33,519 bases of DNA, taken from positions 1-33,519 of the forward strand of contig CAJJBO010000001.1 of assembly GCA_905182485.1 (NCBI GenBank), written 5' to 3'. Below are positions 18,822 through 27,739 of the stretch, piece by piece. Numbering within the stretch: position 1 is the first letter of the stretch; the number at the start of each line of letters is the position of its first letter. The notes under the pieces were generated by a model that was not told the origin of the DNA, made no database searches, and was given only the letters and a program-made list of their open reading frames with translations. The position numbers and the translations under genes are program-made. This DNA comes from an uncultured Luminiphilus sp. GTDB lineage: Bacteria > Pseudomonadota > Gammaproteobacteria > Pseudomonadales > Halieaceae.

Positions 18822-20061
18822 TTCGCCAAAAGGTAAGTGGCTATTACTGACACTGCTCTGTTTTGCCGGAGCCATGGTGTACACGTTCCCTTTTCTTCGT
18901 TATTCCTACTACGACACCATGAAAGAGGCGCTTGGCGTCACTCATACTCAGATGGGGCTGATGCAGGCGGTCAACGGGGTTGCGGCGACGTTCGGTTACA
19001 TCCCCGGTGGCTGGCTTGCAGATCGGTATTCTCCTAGAAAATTATTGGCGACGTCCCTCATTGTCACGGGGCTGAGTGGGTTTTATTTCTCCACCTTCCC
19101 GTCTTATATAGGGGGGCTGTTTCTGTATGGTTTTTGGGGGGTGAGTACCTTGATCATTTTCTGGGCCCCTTTTATTAAAGCGACCCGCAATTTGGGCCCC
19201 GATGCTGAGCAAGGTCGATTGTTTGGGTTTTTAGAGGGCGGCCGCGGGGTTTTTGGTTTTTTGATCGGTATGTTCACTTTGTTCGTTTTCAAAGAAATGG
19301 GTGAGGGGCCAACCGGCTTGATGTGGGTGATCAATATTTCAGCCGTCGTGACGGTCGCAGCGGGGCTGACCGTTTGGCTGATTTTCGAGGACCCGCCTCA
19401 GGGAACGGCTTCTGAGTCGTTGTTTCAAAACTTTAGCGGGGCCCTCAAAACGCCGCAGGTGTGGGTGATCGGGCTTATTATTTTTTGTGGCTATGGTCTT
19501 TTTGCGAGCCAGAGTTACATTACGCCCTACATGACCGGCGTGATGGGTGCCGTGGTGACCTATGGTGTGCTGATGGGCATTTTGAGAACCTATGGTATTC
19601 AGGCGATTGGCGCGCCGGTCAGCGGTATCGTGGCGGATAAAATCGGGGGGCCAAGTATTGTCATTGGCTTCGCGTTTGCTGTCGCGGCGCTCTGTATGTC
19701 GATACTGCTCATGGTGCCGCCAGAGCTAAAAAACTTAGCGATCGTCTCCAACGTTATGATTGTGCTGGCGCTCTGTGTCTTTGCGCTACGCGGCAATTTT
19801 TATGCGACTTTTTCTGAGTCAAAAATTCCAATGCACACTATGGGGACAGCCGTGGGGGTCGCCTGTTTTGTGGGTTATTTACCCGAGGGGTTCACCTATC
19901 CGATGATCGGCTATTGGTTAGATTCTTACCCGGGCCTGCCCGGCTATCAAATCACCTTTGGCTATATGCTGGTGCTGTCTCTGGTGGGTATCTTAGCCAC
20001 ATTATTCTTGCGGCGTATTAATCGACAGAATGAGTCAGAGGAGTGCTCGCGCGTTGGGTAA
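18814..20061 (+). CDS. MFS transporter, YihN-like
   Basis: This is a twelve-helix major facilitator. The N-terminal half has YIPGGWLADRYSPRKLL (the loop 2-3 motif A region) and AEQGRLFGFLEGGRGVFGF. The latter, with KTPQVWVIGLI and YGVLMGILRTYGIQAIGAPV, matches the YihN branch of the family. I use the ATG at 18814; a longer frame to 18769 adds non-membrane residues without support. Length is about 415 residues. It is the first gene of a dense catabolic operon and probably imports the operon's substrate. The 3' end overlaps the dioxygenase gene by 32 bases. Confidence 0.88.
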   Translation: MPDSPKGKWLLLTLLCFAGAMVYTFPFLRYSYYDTMKEALGVTHTQMGLMQAVNGVAATFGYIPGGWLADRYSPRKLLATSLIVTGLSGFYFSTFPSYIGGLFLYGFWGVSTLIIFWAPFIKATRNLGPDAEQGRLFGFLEGGRGVFGFLIGMFTLFVFKEMGEGPTGLMWVINISAVVTVAAGLTVWLIFEDPPQGTASESLFQNFSGALKTPQVWVIGLIIFCGYGLFASQSYITPYMTGVMGAVVTYGVLMGILRTYGIQAIGAPVSGIVADKIGGPSIVIGFAFAVAALCMSILLMVPPELKNLAIVSNVMIVLALCVFALRGNFYATFSESKIPMHTMGTAVGVACFVGYLPEGFTYPMIGYWLDSYPGLPGYQITFGYMLVLSLVGILATLFLRRINRQNESEECSRVG

Positions 20062-20884
20062 AGTACTGTCTGATGCGCAGATCAGGCGCTATCGAGAGGC
20101 GGGTTTTGTCTCGCCTGTCGACGTGATGAGTGAGCAGGAAGCCAGTCAGTATTTGCACCGTTTTGAAGAGGCTGAGCGACGCTTTCCGGCGCTCGCGCAT
20201 GCCCATAAGCGCAATAATGTGCACCTGTCTTTTAAGTGTCTCGACGAATTAGCACACCATCGGGTCATCTTAGACGCCGTTGAAGATCTTATCGGCGCTC
20301 ATTTCTCGTTGTGGGCGACGGTTCTGTTCTGTAAGGAGCCCCAGAGCCCGCATTATGTGAGCTGGCATCAAGATGCCACTTACATGGGAATGAATGACAC
20401 TGAATTCGTGACGCCTTGGTTGGCACTGACGCCCAGCACCCTGACGACGGGCTGTATGCAAATGATTCCAGGATCACATCAGCACGCCATCCTTGAGCAT
20501 GAGGATACGTATGCGGAGGACAATATACTGACGCGTGGCCAAGTGGCAAAGGGGATTGACGAGACCATCGCCGTTGATTTGGTGCTTAAACCCGGGCAAA
20601 TGTCATTGCACCATGCCAAGGTCGTCCATGGCTCAAGGCCTAATACCTCGGCGCAGAGGCGAGTTGGGTTTGCCATGCAGTCTTATATGCCGCCACAAGT
20701 CCAGCAGGTTGTGGGTGACAATCTCTGGCTGGATATTCGGGGTGTCAACGACCGTCAAAATAGCCGCCGGCTGCATCGACCCGAATATGATGCCGATCCC
20801 ATTTCGGCCGCTGACCGCGATCTGGCAGATGCCAATTTAGACGACATCCTGTACCGTGGAGCGGCGCAGAAAAGAGGTTACTGA
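20030..20884 (+). CDS. Phytanoyl-CoA dioxygenase (PhyH) family Fe(II)/2-oxoglutarate oxygenase
   Basis: This is a probable Fe(II)/2-oxoglutarate-dependent hydroxylase. The iron triad is visible: HxD in SWHQDATYMG near residue 117 and the distal His in HHAKVVHGSRPNTS near 200. The 2-oxoglutarate-binding Arg is in AQRRVGFAMQSY. Other family features are WLALTPSTLTTGCMQMIPGS and LKPGQMSLHH. It is 284 residues and intact. Ectoine hydroxylase belongs to this superfamily, but so do many natural-product enzymes, so the substrate is open. Its start lies inside the MFS gene and the next gene begins five bases after its stop. In this operon it may hydroxylate the imported compound before hydrolysis. 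Confidence 0.88.
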   Translation: MSQRSARALGKVLSDAQIRRYREAGFVSPVDVMSEQEASQYLHRFEEAERRFPALAHAHKRNNVHLSFKCLDELAHHRVILDAVEDLIGAHFSLWATVLFCKEPQSPHYVSWHQDATYMGMNDTEFVTPWLALTPSTLTTGCMQMIPGSHQHAILEHEDTYAEDNILTRGQVAKGIDETIAVDLVLKPGQMSLHHAKVVHGSRPNTSAQRRVGFAMQSYMPPQVQQVVGDNLWLDIRGVNDRQNSRRLHRPEYDADPISAADRDLADANLDDILYRGAAQKRGY

Positions 20885-20888
20885 GTCC

Positions 20889-22055
20889 GTGTCGAACGCA
20901 TTAGAACCTGCCCTTGATATTTCCAAGCTGGTGGCTTGGCGCCACGCATTGCATCGCTGTCCTGAGCTTGGGTTTGAGCTCAATGAAACGGCAGGCTATA
21001 TCGAGCGTCAATTGCGGGAACTGGGTATCGAAACCCATAGCGAGATCGGGCGGGTCGGTCTCGTTGGTGTGCTGCGCAAGGGGGATAGCAATCGGGCAAT
21101 TGGTCTTCGCGCAGACATGGACGCGCTCAAGATACAAGAGCTCAATACTTTCGAGTATCGCTCGAAGACAGAAGGCCACATGCATGCCTGTGGGCATGAT
21201 GGGCACAGTGCCATGCTGTTAGGCGCGGCAGAGGCACTGCGCTCACTGGATTTCGACGGTACCGTTTATTTTGTCTTTCAACCAAACGAGGAGCACGGGC
21301 TCGGCGCGCAGGCCATGATTGATGATGGTTTGTTCGATCGATTTCCCATGGACGCTATTTATGGCATGCACAATATGCCCGGGCGCCCGGCAGGGCAGTT
21401 GGCGATGAAGCCAGGCGGTATTATGGCCGGCGAGGACAATTTTAGTCTGACGATCGTGGGGCGGGGTGGGCACGCGTCTCAACCACATCAGCATATCGAT
21501 CCGCTTGTCATCGGTGCAGAGATCATTTTGGCGATACAAAGTATTGTGGCGCGGTCGATTGATCCAGCCGAGCAAGCCGTTGTTTCCGTGACCGAAATAG
21601 AAGCTGATGGGACCGTTAATGTGGTGCCCAGTATCGTCACGATAAAAGGGGACTGTCGAAGCTTTAAACGCGGCGTGAGTGAAACGATCGAGCGTCGATT
21701 GGGTGAGCTCGCGCAAGGGATCTGTCATGCCCATGGTGCCGAGCTTCGTTTCTCGTACCGGCGTGTCTTTCACGCCACGACCAATCACCCGGCGGAGACC
21801 GAGCATGCGCTCGCCGCGGCGCAAGCCACCAATCCCGCTGAGCTCGTTGAGTATCCGTGCCACCCCATGACGGCTTCTGATGACTTCGCTCACATGCTGC
21901 TTGAGAAGGAGGGGGCCTATGTCTTCATCGGCAACGGCTCCGATAGTGTAGGCGGCTGTGCGCTGCACAATCCGCACTACGACTTTAACGATGAGATACT
22001 GGCCACGGGTGTAAGGTTCTGGATTAATCTCGTGCAGCAACAGCTGTCTTCCTGA
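20889..22055 (+). CDS. M20 family amidohydrolase (hippurate/N-acyl-amino-acid hydrolase type)
   Basis: This is a metal-dependent amidohydrolase of the M20D type that cleaves N-acyl groups from amino acids. Features are RHALHRCPELGFE at the N-terminus, LRADMDAL, the metal-binding HACGHDGHSAMLLGAA, FQPNEEHGLGAQAMIDDG with the catalytic Glu, GMHNMPG, and the dimerisation segment GRGGHASQPHQHIDP. The C-terminal metal His lies in CALHNPHYDFNDE. I choose GTG 20889, just after the dioxygenase stop; the same frame is open from 20856. About 388 residues, intact. It would release a free amino acid for the lyase that follows ten bases downstream. Confidence 0.9.
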   Translation: MSNALEPALDISKLVAWRHALHRCPELGFELNETAGYIERQLRELGIETHSEIGRVGLVGVLRKGDSNRAIGLRADMDALKIQELNTFEYRSKTEGHMHACGHDGHSAMLLGAAEALRSLDFDGTVYFVFQPNEEHGLGAQAMIDDGLFDRFPMDAIYGMHNMPGRPAGQLAMKPGGIMAGEDNFSLTIVGRGGHASQPHQHIDPLVIGAEIILAIQSIVARSIDPAEQAVVSVTEIEADGTVNVVPSIVTIKGDCRSFKRGVSETIERRLGELAQGICHAHGAELRFSYRRVFHATTNHPAETEHALAAAQATNPAELVEYPCHPMTASDDFAHMLLEKEGAYVFIGNGSDSVGGCALHNPHYDFNDEILATGVRFWINLVQQQLSS

Positions 22056-22065
22056 GTACGCGATC

Positions 22066-23195
22066 TTGACCGCTCCCTACTCCCATACAAACCATTTCCA
22101 CAACACGGAGCAGAGTAATGATATCGGGGCGACTGTGGATGCCTTGTTCTCAATTGACGACTGCGCCACTGCCTATTCAACGATTCGCCAGTGGCCGGCC
22201 TATCAGGCGACGCCGCTGATTAGTATGACGGATATCGCGGCAGCGGCGGGTGTTAACACGGTCTATTACAAAGACGAATCGAGTCGTTTCGGTCTGGGGT
22301 CGTTCAAGGCGCTAGGGGGCTCTTACGCGATAGAGTGCCTGTCGCAGGACTCATCCCGTGGTGATTTGGTGGTCTGTACCGCGACCGATGGCAATCATGG
22401 CCGCGCGGTCGCCTGGGGGGCGAGCTTGTGCGGCGCCGAATGCCATGTCTTTATCCACGCGAATGTCAGTGAGGCGCGTGCTCAAGCGATCGCTTTGCTG
22501 GGTGCTGTGATTCATCGTGTCGAAGGCAATTATGATGATTCGATCGCTGCCTGTAACGAGCAGGCCGCGTTACACGGTTGGCAGATTGTGTCTGATACGT
22601 CTTGGGAGGGGTATCGCGATATTCCCAAGATGATCATGGCGGGTTACTCGGTGATGACCTTTGAGATGATGGATCAACTCGATGGAGAGATACCGAGTCA
22701 TGTCATTCTTCAGGCGGGTTGCGGCGCGATGGCGGGCGCGTTGACCGACCCGGTGTGGCATCACTGGGGTGCTCGGCTTCCCACCATTATTATGGTGGAG
22801 TCTGATCGATCAGATTGTGTCTATCAAAGCCTGAAGCGGGACGAGATTCATTTGGTCAACATTGTCGAAGAAACCGTAATGGCAGGACTGTCTTGTGGCG
22901 AGGTGTCTTTGCTCGCATGGCCGCTCATTCAAAAGGGAGCCTCACATGTCGTCACCATTCCTGACGCGGGGGTCGGTCCGATGGTGCGCTGGTTAGCCAA
23001 CCCCAGTGACGGTGAGAGACCGAGCGTCATCGGGGGAGAGTGCTCGGCGTCTGGTCTCATTGCTCTGTTAGCGATTCAACATGATCCAGCGCTTGCTCAT
23101 GACATGGGCATCGTCAGCGACGCCGGGTCTGGTGATCGGACGAGGGCAATACCGACGCTGAGCTGTATGACAACATCATCGCAGGCGCGCTATGA
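22066..23195 (+). CDS. Diaminopropionate ammonia-lyase-like PLP enzyme, frameshifted near the 3' end
   Basis: This is a fold-type II PLP lyase. The sequence YYKDESSRFGLGSFKALGGS, with the PLP lysine in SFKALGG, is diagnostic for 2,3-diaminopropionate ammonia-lyase. Other family features are ATDGNHGRAVAWGA, QIVSDTSWEGYRDIPK and GCGAMAGAL. The first frame continues wrongly past 23130. The expected end DEGNTDAELYDNIIAGAL appears in another frame and stops at TGA 23193-23195, after one indel near 23135-23140. That stop overlaps ATG 23192 of the next gene. The start is uncertain (TTG 22066 is the longest). Related lyases also act on other beta- or gamma-substituted amino acids, so the exact substrate is not fixed. 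Confidence 0.85.
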
Positions 23196-23903
23196 ACGCG
23201 GCTACGAGCTTACTCCCGCGGAGCGATCTGATCAGTTGGGCATGATTGTGCTGCATCTGATGTACGATCGAGATGAGTTCAGATGTATTTTGCCGACGCG
23301 ACGGTGAGTCTGCTGCGTGAATCGTATTCCATTCGAAACGAGGTCACCGCTGAAACGCTGGCGGGTATGGCGCACGACCTCAAGCAAGCCGCTGCGCTGT
23401 TCCCATTAACCCACTCATTTGACGCGATGGGGTATGCCTGCACTTCTGGTGCGATGCAAATTGGTTCGGCACGTGTGAGTGAGCTGATTAATAGCGAGCG
23501 CCCCTGTGACTATGTCAGTAATCCGATGCAAGCGGCACTGCTGGCATTTGAGCAGCTTGGTGCAAAGATTGGCTACATTGGCCCTTACTCGAAGCAGGTC
23601 TGTCAGACCATGATCGACCATATTGAGGCTGGTGGATTTACCGTATCGCATGCGGTGAGTTTTGATGAGGAGCATGATGAGTATGTGGGCCGTATTGCGC
23701 CGGAGTCGATTTATGACACGGCGATGGCGCTTGCTGCAGAGGCGGGGCAGTCCATTGACGCTATTTTTATTGCGTGCACCAATATGAAGTGCGCCAGTGT
23801 TTTAGATAAAATCACCGCCGAGAGTGGAGTGCCGGCACTGTCGAGTAACAAAGTGCTCGCGTGGGATTTAGCGCGATCGTCGGGAATTCCTTTCTCTTTG
23901 TAG
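23192..23903 (+). CDS. Asp/Glu racemase / maleate isomerase superfamily protein, frameshifted at its 5' end
   Basis: The clear part (23283-23903) carries the two-cysteine layout of the Asp/Glu racemase, maleate isomerase and arylmalonate decarboxylase superfamily. MGYACTSGAMQIGS holds the first Cys and FIACTNMKC the second; IGYIGPYSKQV and VPALSSNKVLAWDLAR are also family-like. The N-terminus is split by about three frame changes. The frame with YELTPAERSDQLGMIVLH and DEFRCILP is followed by DATVSLLR, then by NEVTAETLAGMAHDL. The start is probably ATG 23192 (ATGA overlap with the lyase stop), giving about 236 residues. EutA of ectoine-utilisation loci belongs to this superfamily. Reaction not determinable from the sequence. 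Confidence 0.78.
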
Positions 23904-23921
23904 TGGTTGGTAGGAGTCGGT

Positions 23922-25109
23922 ATGTCAAAGGTGCCTTCTAGGGGCTTTAGTCGTGACGAATTTATGGCGCGACTCGCAGCAATTCAGGCTCAAATGGCGT
24001 TGCAGGACATAGGTGGACTACTACTCACCACTGAGAGCGATATTTTTTATTTTACCGGCTTTTTGAGCCAATTCTGGCAAAGCCCTACGCGCCCCTGGTT
24101 CGTTGTCATTCCTGCCGCTGGCTCGCCCATTGCGGTCATTCCCGAAATCGGGGTGAATGCGATGACGAGTGAGTTCATGACCGATATCCGCAGCTGGGCG
24201 TCTCCCCATGCCACCGATGATGGGGTCTCTCTATTGGCGGAAACCGTACTGGAGGTGTTGGCTCAATCTCAGTCGTGCACGTTGGGGATAAACAAAGGGC
24301 GCGAGACACAGATCCGCATGCCCATGAATGATTTCGAGTCGCTTATGGATCGACTCAGGGGGAGTGTTACTGGTTTGTGTGTGGTAGATGCGACACCTGC
24401 GATTCAGGCCGTGCGAATGCTGAAGTCCGAGGCAGAAATCGACAAGATTCGATATGTCGCCGAATGCGTATCAGGCGTCTTCGACCGTTTATTCGCTTTT
24501 GCGGAGGTCGGTATGAGTGATGCTGACCTGTTTAGGCGTTTTACGATCGAGTGCTTACATGCGGGTGTCGATACCGTGTCTTACCTAGTGGGTGGCGCGG
24601 GGCAGCACGGCTACGACGATATTATTTCGCCTCCTTCAGGGCGTCGCCTGAGCACAGAGGATGTGTTGATCTTTGATACCGGCTGCACTTTCGACGGTTA
24701 TTTTTGCGATTTTGATCGAAATTATGGTTTTGGCGGGGTGAATGATTTGGCCAAGGAGGCGCATCACTCAGTCTGGCAGGCCACTGAAGCGGGGCTCAAG
24801 GCAGCAGTGCCGGGTAATACCTGCGCTCAAGTATTCGGTGCCATGCATGAAGTGCTAATGAATGCTGGTGCGATGGGCGAAACGGTAGGGCGTTACGGGC
24901 ATGGATTAGGGATTCAACTGACCGAGCCGCCCTCGTTCACGCCCTGGGAGAATACGATTTTGCGTGAGGGCATGGTGATGACGCTGGAGCCAGGTATGGT
25001 GTATGCGCCAGGCAAAATGATGGTGCACGAGGAAAATATTGTGATTCGTCGCGACGGCCCCGAGCTGTTATCGCGCCGAGCACCGCCAGAATTGCCGGTC
25101 AAGCAGTGA
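23922..25109 (+). CDS. M24 family metallohydrolase (Xaa-Pro peptidase/creatinase/ectoine-hydrolase fold)
   Basis: This is a pita-bread-fold hydrolase. All five metal ligands typical of M24 are visible: Asp in IFDTG, Asp in FCDFDRN, His in RYGHGLGIQ, Glu in TLEPGM and Glu in VHEENIVI. The N-terminal creatinase-like domain shows GLLLTTESDIFYFTGFLSQF. The ATG at 23922 has GGAG seven bases upstream and is preferred to TTG 23907. It has 395 residues and is intact. DoeA/EutD ectoine hydrolases and creatinases share this fold, so it may hydrolyse a small C-N bond rather than a peptide. Its stop overlaps the next start (TGATG). Confidence 0.88.
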   Translation: MSKVPSRGFSRDEFMARLAAIQAQMALQDIGGLLLTTESDIFYFTGFLSQFWQSPTRPWFVVIPAAGSPIAVIPEIGVNAMTSEFMTDIRSWASPHATDDGVSLLAETVLEVLAQSQSCTLGINKGRETQIRMPMNDFESLMDRLRGSVTGLCVVDATPAIQAVRMLKSEAEIDKIRYVAECVSGVFDRLFAFAEVGMSDADLFRRFTIECLHAGVDTVSYLVGGAGQHGYDDIISPPSGRRLSTEDVLIFDTGCTFDGYFCDFDRNYGFGGVNDLAKEAHHSVWQATEAGLKAAVPGNTCAQVFGAMHEVLMNAGAMGETVGRYGHGLGIQLTEPPSFTPWENTILREGMVMTLEPGMVYAPGKMMVHEENIVIRRDGPELLSRRAPPELPVKQ

Positions 25110-27583
25110 TGACACAAAGGCCAACAGCTACCTCTGCGGGAAAAGTGCTGCCCAAGCATGCGCGGGTCGTGATCATCGGCGGCGGCATCTTGGGTTGTTC
25201 CGTTGCGTATCACCTCGGCAAGTTGGGTTGGCGCGATATTGTCTTGCTGGAGCAGGGGCAGCTGACCTGCGGCACCACCTGGCACGCCGCTGGGCTGGTG
25301 GGGCAACTCCACGGCAGTCACGCCAGCACAGAATTTGCGAAATACACCGTTGAGTTGCTCAACACCATTGAGGCTGAGACAGGCCAGGATCCGGGCTATC
25401 GAGAATCAGGCTCTATTTCTATTGCTACGAATCCGGAACGTTTGGCTGAGCTGAAAAGAAAAGCAGACTTTGCCTCGCTCTTTGACATCGAGGCACATTA
25501 TTTATCGCCTCAAGAAATAGAGCGCTACTGGCCGTTAATGAATCCAGAGGGGGTGTTGGGTGGCATATTAATGCCCAAAGACGGATCCGCTAACCCGATT
25601 GACCTCACCATGGCGCTGGCAAAAGGGGCGCGGGATTTGGCGCAGTTATTGGAAGGGGTTCAGGTTCAGCAAGTACTGGTTGAGGGTGCGCGTGCAGTCG
25701 GGGTTGCCACCGACCAGGGCACCATCACGGCGGAGGTGGTCGTTAATTGCGGCGGCATGTGGGCGCGCGCATTGGGGCAGCGGCATAATGTGGGGGTTCC
25801 ACTGCACGCCTGCGAGCACTATTACTTGGTGACAGAGCCCATCGACGCCTTGCCTCGTGATTTACCAGTGCTCCGTTCTTATTGTGACGGCACGTATTTT
25901 AAGGAGGATGCCGGCAAACTGTTGTTTGGATTTGCCCATCATCACGCCAAGCCATGGGCTACTGCCGGCATACCTGAGCCGTTTTCGTTCGAATCGTTGC
26001 CCTTTATTGAAGACGATGTCATGGACGTGATCGAGATGGCGATGAAGCGAGTGCCATTGCTGGAGGAAGTTGGTATTCGCACCTTTTTTAATGGACCCGA
26101 AAGCTATTCTTATGATGGGCAGTTCACACTGGGCACGGCTCCCGATTTGAGCAATTACTTTATGCTAGCGGGGCTGAACTCTACGGGGATACAAACTGGT
26201 CCCGGTGCAGGTAGGGCGTTGGCAGAATGGATTGTTAATGGCTATCCGACCCTCGATCTCAGTGGGATGGATCCGGCTCGGTGCGAGCCATTTCAGGCCC
26301 GAGATCGGTACTTGCAAGCACGATGTCCAGAGACGTTGGTGCGAACCTACGCGATGCATTGGCCGAATTATCAGCGGGAAACAGCAAGAAATATTAGGCG
26401 TTCACCTTTTTACCATAGCTTGAGAGAGCAAGGCGCCTGCTTTACTGAGACACAGGGCTGGGAGCGTCCAGGTTGGTATGCACCCGAGGGTGTAGCGCCG
26501 CAGTATGAGTATAGCTTTGGTCGCCAAAACTGGTTTGAGTATGCCCTCGATGAGCAGCGCGCTGCGCGAGAGAGGGTGGCTATTGTCGACTACTCAATGC
26601 TGGGCAAGATCAGTGTGGAAGGATCGGGAGCCGAGGCCTTTCTGCAAAGGGTGTGTACGAATAACGTGGCGATGTCATGTGGTCGTATTGCCTACACGCT
26701 CTTACTCAACGAGCGAGGCGGTATTGAGAGCGATGTGACGGTCGCGCGTTACGCGAATGACCGCTACATGGTGATGAGCTCTATTGCGCGCACCCGAAGG
26801 GACTATTTATGGTTGGCCTCTCTTATTGAGCCTGAAGAACAGGTCAGACTCCGCGACGAGACAGCATCGCTGGGTGTGCTGGGTGTGATGGGTCCACAAA
26901 GCCGAGCACTCATGGCGGCCGTGACTGAGTTGGATGTCTCGAATGAGGCCTTTCCGTTCAATCGCTTTTGCGACTGCCACATTGGTCACGCGGAGGTCAC
27001 GGCGCAGCGGTTGTCGTACTCGGGTGAGTTGGGTTGGGAAATAATGGTAACCCCAGATTTTGCTGAACACGTTTTGGATGTCTTGCTGTCAGCGGGAGCG
27101 CCTTTGGGCGTCAAGCTGCTCGGTTCAGAGGCGCTCAATGCCTTGCGAATAGAAAAAGGGTTTCTGCATTGGGGGCATGACATGGCCTACACAGAATCGC
27201 CCCATCAAGTCGGGCTGGACTTTACCTGCAAGACCGACAAGTCCCCTGCGTTCATCGGCCGAGCCGCCTACTTGCAACGTAAAGCAGAAGCGAGCGGCCC
27301 GTATCTTTGCGCGGTGAGACTTAAGGACTCGACGCCGCTGATGCACCACAATGAGCCGGTGCTTCGGGATGGTCTGGTAGTGGGTTATGTCACCTCAGGC
27401 GCTTTTTCTGCACACTTTCATTGTGCGGTGGGCTTGTGTTTTATCGATTTGCCTGCCGGTGCACAAGGCAAAGCGGCGATCGCATCGGGGGAGTATGCGG
27501 TCATGATCGAGGGCGAACCGATAGCGGCCGAAGTGAGTGTGCAGCCGTTTTACGACCCCCTTAATGAACGGATGCTGTCCTGA
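25109..27583 (+). CDS. Dimethylglycine/sarcosine dehydrogenase-like FAD enzyme with GcvT C-terminal domains
   Basis: This is a two-part oxidoreductase of 824 residues. Residues 1-400 are a DAO-type FAD domain: VVIIGGGILGCSVAYHL near 20-36, and GTTWHAAGL near 55-63, where the His (about 59) matches the covalent-FAD His of mammalian dimethylglycine and sarcosine dehydrogenases. The FAD domain closes with AGLNSTGIQTGPGAGRALAEW. Residues about 430-820 are GCV_T and GCV_T_C folate-binding domains (WFEYALDEQRAARERVAIVD, GVLGVMGPQSR, SGELGWEIMV, EKGFLHWGHDM). Such enzymes remove N-methyl groups and pass the one-carbon unit to tetrahydrofolate. It is intact, and translation is coupled to the M24 gene by TGATG. 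It implies an N-methylated intermediate; the precise substrate is unknown. Confidence 0.9.
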   Translation: MTQRPTATSAGKVLPKHARVVIIGGGILGCSVAYHLGKLGWRDIVLLEQGQLTCGTTWHAAGLVGQLHGSHASTEFAKYTVELLNTIEAETGQDPGYRESGSISIATNPERLAELKRKADFASLFDIEAHYLSPQEIERYWPLMNPEGVLGGILMPKDGSANPIDLTMALAKGARDLAQLLEGVQVQQVLVEGARAVGVATDQGTITAEVVVNCGGMWARALGQRHNVGVPLHACEHYYLVTEPIDALPRDLPVLRSYCDGTYFKEDAGKLLFGFAHHHAKPWATAGIPEPFSFESLPFIEDDVMDVIEMAMKRVPLLEEVGIRTFFNGPESYSYDGQFTLGTAPDLSNYFMLAGLNSTGIQTGPGAGRALAEWIVNGYPTLDLSGMDPARCEPFQARDRYLQARCPETLVRTYAMHWPNYQRETARNIRRSPFYHSLREQGACFTETQGWERPGWYAPEGVAPQYEYSFGRQNWFEYALDEQRAARERVAIVDYSMLGKISVEGSGAEAFLQRVCTNNVAMSCGRIAYTLLLNERGGIESDVTVARYANDRYMVMSSIARTRRDYLWLASLIEPEEQVRLRDETASLGVLGVMGPQSRALMAAVTELDVSNEAFPFNRFCDCHIGHAEVTAQRLSYSGELGWEIMVTPDFAEHVLDVLLSAGAPLGVKLLGSEALNALRIEKGFLHWGHDMAYTESPHQVGLDFTCKTDKSPAFIGRAAYLQRKAEASGPYLCAVRLKDSTPLMHHNEPVLRDGLVVGYVTSGAFSAHFHCAVGLCFIDLPAGAQGKAAIASGEYAVMIEGEPIAAEVSVQPFYDPLNERMLS

Positions 27584-27626
27584 TCAATCCCGCGTCGCGA
27601 CAACGAGTATCGTGCATCACACCGCA

Positions 27627-27656
27627 TTGACGGGGCGAGTGAAGTCGGCATGTGAT
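27627..27656 (+). promoter_or_regulatory. Possible promoter for the cyclase-family gene
   Basis: TTGACG (27627-27632) and TGTGAT (27651-27656) are separated by 18 bp, a fair sigma-70 match. The 156-bp gap 27584-27739 is the longest inside this gene block, so the cyclase gene may have its own promoter. Confidence 0.3.
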
Positions 27657-27739
27657 AGGGCGAGCATCAAGTGTGTTGCCAATGGGGGTGCCCCACTTGT
27701 TATGCTCGTCGCAGACGATAAAGGAAGAGTGAAGCCGTT

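Noticed and set aside
21243-22040. 265-codon minus-strand ORF opposite the M20 gene
   Set aside because: Shadow of a well-supported gene; no recognisable motifs, no ribosome site.
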